Assembly: GCF_021283305.1 (NCBI RefSeq)
Contig: NZ_JAJSOK010000078.1
Span: 1 to 35,219, forward strand
Length of the DNA stretch: 35,219 bases
Direction: 5' to 3'
DNA from: Pseudonocardia kujensis
GTDB taxonomy: Bacteria; Actinomycetota; Actinomycetes; Mycobacteriales; Pseudonocardiaceae
Shown here: positions 31,494-35,219 of the stretch, in pieces
Layout: each line of letters begins with the position of its first letter
Numbering within the stretch: the stretch's first letter is position 1
Position numbers and translations under genes: made by a program
The notes under the pieces: model-generated
What the model was told of the DNA's origin: nothing
The model's input: the letters and a program-made list of their open reading frames with translations, nothing else
Database searches by the model: none

Positions 31494-32666
31494 ATGGCGC
31501 TACCGCCGCTCGTGGAGCCGGCCGCCGAACTGACCAAGGACGAGGTGGAGCGCTACAGCCGCCACCTGATCATCCCGGACGTCGGGATGGACGGCCAGAA
31601 GCGGTTGAAGAACGCGAAGGTGCTGGTCGTGGGCGCCGGCGGGCTCGGCTCGCCCGCCCTGCTGTACCTGGCCGCCGCCGGCGTGGGCACGCTCGGGATC
31701 GTCGAGTTCGACGAGGTCGACTCGTCCAACCTGCAGCGCCAGATCATCCACGGCCAGTCGGACGTCGGGCGCCCGAAGGCCGAGTCCGCACGGGACTCCG
31801 TCAAGGAGGTCAACCCGTACGTCGAGGTGCGCCTGCACCAGACGCGGCTGGACTCGTCCAACGTGCTGGACATCTTCGCCGACTACGACCTGATCCTGGA
31901 CGGCACGGACAACTTCGCCACCCGGTACCTGGTGAACGACGCCGCGGTGCTGGCCGGCAAGCCGTACGTGTGGGGCTCGATCTTCCGGTTCGAGGGCCAG
32001 GCCTCGGTGTTCTGGGAGGACGCCCCGAACGGGCTGGGCCTCAACTACCGCGATCTCTACCCCGAGCCGCCGCCCCCCGGCATGGTTCCGTCCTGCGCCG
32101 AGGGCGGCGTTCTGGGCGTGCTGTGCGCGTCGATCGGCTCGATCATGGTCAACGAGGCCATCAAGCTGATCACGGGCATCGGTGAGCCGATCCTCGGCCG
32201 GTTGGTCATCTACGACGCCCTCGAGATGACCTACCGCCAGGTCAGGATCCGCAAGGACCCGGACACCCCGAAGATCACCGAGCTGATCGACTACGAGGCG
32301 TTCTGCGGGACCGTGTCCGAGGACGCGCAGCAGGCCGCCGCGGGCAACACGATCACCGCCCTCGAGCTCAAGGAGATGATGGACGCGGGCAAGGACTTCG
32401 CGCTCATCGACGTCCGCGAGCAGAACGAGTGGGACATCGTGAACATCCCCGGCGCGACGCTCATCCCGAAGGGCCGGATCCTGTCGGGCGAGGCGCTGTC
32501 CGAGCTGCCGCAGGACAAGCCGATCGTCCTGCACTGCAAGTCGGGCGCCCGCTCCGCCGAGGCCCTGGCCGTGCTGCACAAGGCCGGTTTCGCCGACGCC
32601 GTGCACGTCGGCGGGGGCGTGCTCGCCTGGGTCAAGCAGGTCGAGCCGGACAAGCCGTCCTACTGA
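31494..32666 (+). CDS. moeZ: Adenylyltransferase/sulfurtransferase MoeZ
   Basis: A 390-residue two-domain protein. The N-terminal MoeB/ThiF-like domain has the ATP-binding GAGGLGSPALLYLAAAGVG, the D-x-V-D-S-S-N-L-Q-R-Q motif and GTDNFATRYLVND. The C-terminal rhodanese domain has active-site C348 in HCKSGARS. In mycobacteria MoeZ adenylates and sulfurates the C-termini of ubiquitin-like sulfur carriers (CysO, MoaD-type) for cysteine and molybdopterin synthesis. ATG 31494 is chosen with AGGGAG 8 nt upstream; a GTG sits two codons before. A strong terminator follows. In M. tuberculosis this is Rv3206c, with the same relative orientation to TetR. Confidence 0.94.
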   Translation: MALPPLVEPAAELTKDEVERYSRHLIIPDVGMDGQKRLKNAKVLVVGAGGLGSPALLYLAAAGVGTLGIVEFDEVDSSNLQRQIIHGQSDVGRPKAESARDSVKEVNPYVEVRLHQTRLDSSNVLDIFADYDLILDGTDNFATRYLVNDAAVLAGKPYVWGSIFRFEGQASVFWEDAPNGLGLNYRDLYPEPPPPGMVPSCAEGGVLGVLCASIGSIMVNEAIKLITGIGEPILGRLVIYDALEMTYRQVRIRKDPDTPKITELIDYEAFCGTVSEDAQQAAAGNTITALELKEMMDAGKDFALIDVREQNEWDIVNIPGATLIPKGRILSGEALSELPQDKPIVLHCKSGARSAEALAVLHKAGFADAVHVGGGVLAWVKQVEPDKPSY

Positions 32667-32687
32667 CCTTCCTCCGCACAAGGCCCG

Positions 32688-32723
32688 CACCGCCCGGCCC
32701 GGTTTTCACCGGACCGGGCGGTG
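32688..32723 (+). terminator. Terminator after moeZ
   Basis: A 16-bp stem (32688-32703 / 32708-32723) with a single mismatch and a 4-nt T-rich loop, 22 bases after the moeZ stop. Confidence 0.75.
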
Positions 32724-32945
32724 TGGTGTGTCCGGGGCTTTTCGGGGGTCCGTCCGGCGTCGCGGACCGTGACCGACGCGCGGCGACCGGGTGCCTGCCG
32801 CCGGTGGATCGGAGCAGCTCCGGCGCGGCCCGCTGACGGGCCGTGAGCGTCGTCCCTCCGATGAGGACGGTCCCCGGGGCGTCCGCCCGTAGCATCTCGT
32901 CCCCAACGGCGAGTGATCATCCGTCGGGGGCCGAGGGGGTGTCGG

Positions 32946-35219
32946 GTGGTGGGGGACGACGCTGGTGCAGGGCCGTCCGATGTGGTCTGCGCACTCCCCG
33001 GCTGCGGCGCGCTCCTCGAGCCCGTCGCCGGCCGGCCGGCCCGGAAGTACTGCTCGACGGCGCACCGCGCGGCCATGCGACGACTGCGCCGGGCGGCCGC
33101 GCACGCCGCAGAGGACCCGCGGGTGGTGGAGACCCTGCCGTGGCTGCGGGAGCCGGACCCGGCCGTCTCACCGGGGTCGCCGCCGTCGGCACCCGAGGTG
33201 CCTCCGGCGCGGCCCGTAGCACCGGTTCCGACCGGCCGGTCGCGGTGGACGCGGATGCTCGTGCGCCGTCGCCGGGCCGTCGCGGTCCTGGCGGCCACGG
33301 CCGTGCTCCTCGGCGGGTACGCGCTGACGGTGGCGTCGTCGACCGGGCAGGCGTCGCGGGAGGTCGTCGCGGGGCCGACGTCGACGGAGCAGTGGGCGAG
33401 CCGTGCCGAACTGCTGCTCGTCGGGGTGAACCGGCAGCTCGACGTGCTCGCGCGGACCGAACGGGCGTGGAACGACAGCGAGGCGGCCCGGTCCGGCACC
33501 GCGCCCGCCGCGGTGCGGCGGCTCCAGCAGCGCCGCCAGCTCCTCGAGCGGCAGCGGGCGACGCTGCAGGCCCAGCTGGAGAGCTACCGCGAGCTCGAGC
33601 GCAGCGCCGACGAGCTGGAGCGCGCCGAGGCACGGCTCGCCGCGATCGAGAAGCTGCTGGGCGAGGACCCCGCCGGCGACCAGGCCTGGTCGAGCGCCCT
33701 CGCGGCGCAGCGCGACCTGCGGGTCCGGCAGCGCGACGGCCTCCGCCAGCAGGTCGCCGCGCTGCGCACCGGCGTCGACGCCGCCTCCCGCGCCCCGCTG
33801 CCCGACCCGGCGGTCGAGGAGGCCCGCACCGACCGCGTCTCCGCCGACGTGCTCGACGCGGCCGCGGACCGGCCCGCACCGGCTCCGGCGTCCGGGCTGC
33901 ACACCCAGCCCCCGGTCGCGCAGGCCCGGGACGAGGAGGAGGACCGGCCCGCCGCCGTCGTCGGGACGAGTGGGCCGCCGGACCCGCGGGGCCCGATCGA
34001 CGAGACCGCGGAGCGGTACCGCAACCGCTCGGGCGGTGCGGTGCGGGCGGCCGGCGACACGGTCGGGTCCGGCGGGCGCACGGCCGGGCGCGCCGTCGGG
34101 TCCGCCGGGCGCGGCGCCGGTGACGGGGTCGGCCGGGCCGGGCGAGCGGCAGGTGACGGCGTCGGTCGGACCGGGGAGGGCGCGGGGGAGGCCGTCGGCT
34201 CTGTCGGCCGGGCGGCCGGGGCCGGGCCCGTGGGCGAGAGCGCCGGACGGGCCGTCGGGTCCGGGGGTCGCGGGGCGGGGAAGGCCGTCGGCGAGGTCGG
34301 GGAGGGCGGCGACGAGGCGGTCGGCGCCACCGCCGAGGGCGCAGGCGAGGGCGTCGGGGCGACGGCGACCGGGACCGGGAACGCCCTCGGCGAGGCCGGG
34401 CGGGGCCGTGCCGACGAGGCCGTCGGCGCGCTGTCCGAGGGCGCCGGCGAGGGCGTCGGTGCGGTGGGCTCGGGCGCGTCGGACGGCGCGGACGCCCTCG
34501 GCTCCGCCGCCGGTCGCGGCGCGGGCGCGGTGGCTGACGGGGGGAGCGACGTGGTCCGCGAGCTCGGCGGGGTCGCCGGAGCGGGCACGCGGGACGGCGG
34601 GGCGGCACCGCGTTCGTCGTCGGCGCCCGTCGACGAGACGCCCGGGCGGGAGCGGGAGGCGGAGGTGCCCGCCGTGTCGCCCTTCGCCGGTGCCGTCGAC
34701 GGTGTGCCCGGAACGAGTCGAACGGAGCGGTCGCCTGTCGCCTCGCCTCTCGCGGCTGCCGCCGGGGCTGCCGCGATGTCCCCGGCGCTCGTCGGGGGAC
34801 ACTCGTCGGCTGCTGACGGGCCTGCTGTGTCGGCCCATCTCGGCGGGGACGCGCCTGCCGTGGAGTCGGGTGCCTCGTTGTCCGTGGCCGCCGCGCCCGC
34901 GCGGGCCGTTGCCGCGGCCCTCGACGCCGCGGCCGCCGCCGAGCCCACAGTGCCCTCGGTGGTCGAGGTGCCCGCTGAGGTGCTGGCCGCGGCCCTTGAC
35001 GCGGCTGCGGTCGCCGCGCCTGCCGAGCCCGAGGGGTCCTCGGTGGTCGAGGTGCCCGCTGAGGTGTTGGCCGCGGCTCTCGATGCCGCTGCTGTTGCCG
35101 CGCCTGCCGCGATCGGAGCGCCCTCGATGGTCGCGGCACCTGCGCAGGTGCTCGGTGCAGCGGCGGTGGCGCCGGCGGGCGCGGGGCCTGTCGCCGCACC
35201 GGCCGGGCTCGAGGTCGGG
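32946..35219 (+). CDS. Zinc-finger, single-TM, coiled-coil, repeat-rich protein (runs off window)
   Basis: An ORF from GTG 32946 is open for 758 codons to the window end with no stop; GAGGGGG lies 6 nt upstream of the start. Order: C15-x4-C20-x15-C36-x3-H40 (zinc-ribbon-like; KYCSTAHR); Pro-rich linker (70-97); basic patch then one TM helix (AVAVLAATAVLLGGYALTV, 111-129); Gln/Arg/Glu coiled coil (about 185-275); Pro/acid linker; Gly/Ala-rich 11-residue repeats (365-550); Pro/Ser-rich linker; C-terminal 28-residue repeats (651-745). No enzymatic motif was found, and I do not recognise the whole architecture. N-terminus likely cytoplasmic, repeats extracytoplasmic. Third-base T becomes more common in the last ~500 bases. 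Confidence 0.72.
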   Translation, partial: MVGDDAGAGPSDVVCALPGCGALLEPVAGRPARKYCSTAHRAAMRRLRRAAAHAAEDPRVVETLPWLREPDPAVSPGSPPSAPEVPPARPVAPVPTGRSRWTRMLVRRRRAVAVLAATAVLLGGYALTVASSTGQASREVVAGPTSTEQWASRAELLLVGVNRQLDVLARTERAWNDSEAARSGTAPAAVRRLQQRRQLLERQRATLQAQLESYRELERSADELERAEARLAAIEKLLGEDPAGDQAWSSALAAQRDLRVRQRDGLRQQVAALRTGVDAASRAPLPDPAVEEARTDRVSADVLDAAADRPAPAPASGLHTQPPVAQARDEEEDRPAAVVGTSGPPDPRGPIDETAERYRNRSGGAVRAAGDTVGSGGRTAGRAVGSAGRGAGDGVGRAGRAAGDGVGRTGEGAGEAVGSVGRAAGAGPVGESAGRAVGSGGRGAGKAVGEVGEGGDEAVGATAEGAGEGVGATATGTGNALGEAGRGRADEAVGALSEGAGEGVGAVGSGASDGADALGSAAGRGAGAVADGGSDVVRELGGVAGAGTRDGGAAPRSSSAPVDETPGREREAEVPAVSPFAGAVDGVPGTSRTERSPVASPLAAAAGAAAMSPALVGGHSSAADGPAVSAHLGGDAPAVESGASLSVAAAPARAVAAALDAAAAAEPTVPSVVEVPAEVLAAALDAAAVAAPAEPEGSSVVEVPAEVLAAALDAAAVAAPAAIGAPSMVAAPAQVLGAAAVAPAGAGPVAAPAGLEVG
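34038..34560 (+). repeat. 11-residue (33-bp) Gly-rich repeats in the terminal gene
   Basis: A V/L-G pair recurs every 11 residues with exact spacing at residues 373, 384, 395, 406, 417 and again at 437, 448, 459, 470, 481; a few 8-14-residue spacings break the register (429, 493, 504, 529). The consensus is x-G-R-G-A-G-x-A-V-G-x. DNA copies are degenerate, so this is an ancient or protein-level repeat. Confidence 0.8.
34959..35126 (+). repeat. 84-bp tandem repeat (28 residues) near the window end
   Basis: Two direct 84-bp copies start at GTGGTCGAGGTGCCCGCTGAG (34959 and 35043), with partial related units before (residues 651-665) and after (732-745). They encode VVEVPAEVLAAALDAAAVAAP. The first 21 bases are identical in both copies; the rest differs mainly at third positions. 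Confidence 0.85.

Noticed and set aside
32632..32895. Minus-strand 87-codon ORF after moeZ
   Set aside because: Overlaps the moeZ 3' end and terminator, low complexity, no family; treated as chance.
32917..35199. Long minus-strand open frame rich in Arg and Pro over the terminal gene
   Set aside because: Composition reflects the complementary strand of Gly/Ala codons; no ribosome site or motif. The plus-strand frame has a zinc-finger motif, a TM helix and a good ribosome site.

Overview
The window is very GC-rich, uses almost only G/C at third codon positions, and contains many GTG starts and 4-base ATGA/GTGA overlaps. This points to a high-GC actinobacterium, most likely a Pseudonocardiaceae member (Pseudonocardia-like). 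That assignment rests on gene content and order, not on a database match. From memory, the order and relative strands of moeZ, a TetR regulator, DUF3107, a ferritin-like protein, a RhlE helicase and a PQQ-like membrane protein match the Mycobacterium tuberculosis Rv3206c-Rv3212 region. No rRNA, tRNA, CRISPR array, insertion sequence or phage gene was seen.

Layout. 1-197: 3' end of a gene with a Cys-x-x repeat tail. 281-1520: a CorA Mg2+ transporter with an unusual leader (a 19-codon upstream ORF and a hairpin that can cover the corA ribosome-binding site). 1644-3462: MaoC-type hydratase, Nudix hydrolase, and a coupled small-membrane-protein/PH-domain pair. 3613-14174: a respiratory block with a fused CydDC exporter, a coupled reverse-strand operon zwf-like > NDH-2 > GMC oxidoreductase, and divergent cydAB. 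14184-16343: PHP phosphoesterase, RecB/Cas4-like nuclease and a coupled small membrane protein. 16661-22043: DUF4190 protein, PQQ-like membrane protein, RhlE helicase, ferritin-like protein and DUF3107 (conserved backbone). 22107-25938: an accessory cluster of DUF4873 protein and TetR on one strand, facing SDR, AurF-like diiron oxygenase and alpha/beta hydrolase on the other, with a double palindromic operator between them. 26146-26796: the backbone TetR. 26891-30252: a copper ATPase operon with a CsoR-type operator. 30428-32666: alpha/beta hydrolase and MoeZ. 32946-35219: the start of a very repetitive zinc-finger/membrane/coiled-coil protein that runs off the window.

How genes may work together. 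NDH-2 feeds electrons to quinone and cytochrome bd oxidises quinol. CydDC supports bd assembly. The GMC enzyme and the zwf-like enzyme may supply electrons to the same pool. The TetR-controlled SDR/diiron/hydrolase set looks like a small catabolic or detoxification pathway. The copper ATPase and its extracytoplasmic partner form a copper-efflux operon.

Most unusual signals: the corA leader, whose encoded MDPAPG start resembles enterobacterial MgtL; the end-of-window repeat protein (11-residue and 28-residue repeats); the zwf-like enzyme lacking the phosphate-binding Lys; the paired palindromes at the TetR/SDR divergence; and a 13-bp x 7 tandem repeat running into a TetR gene.
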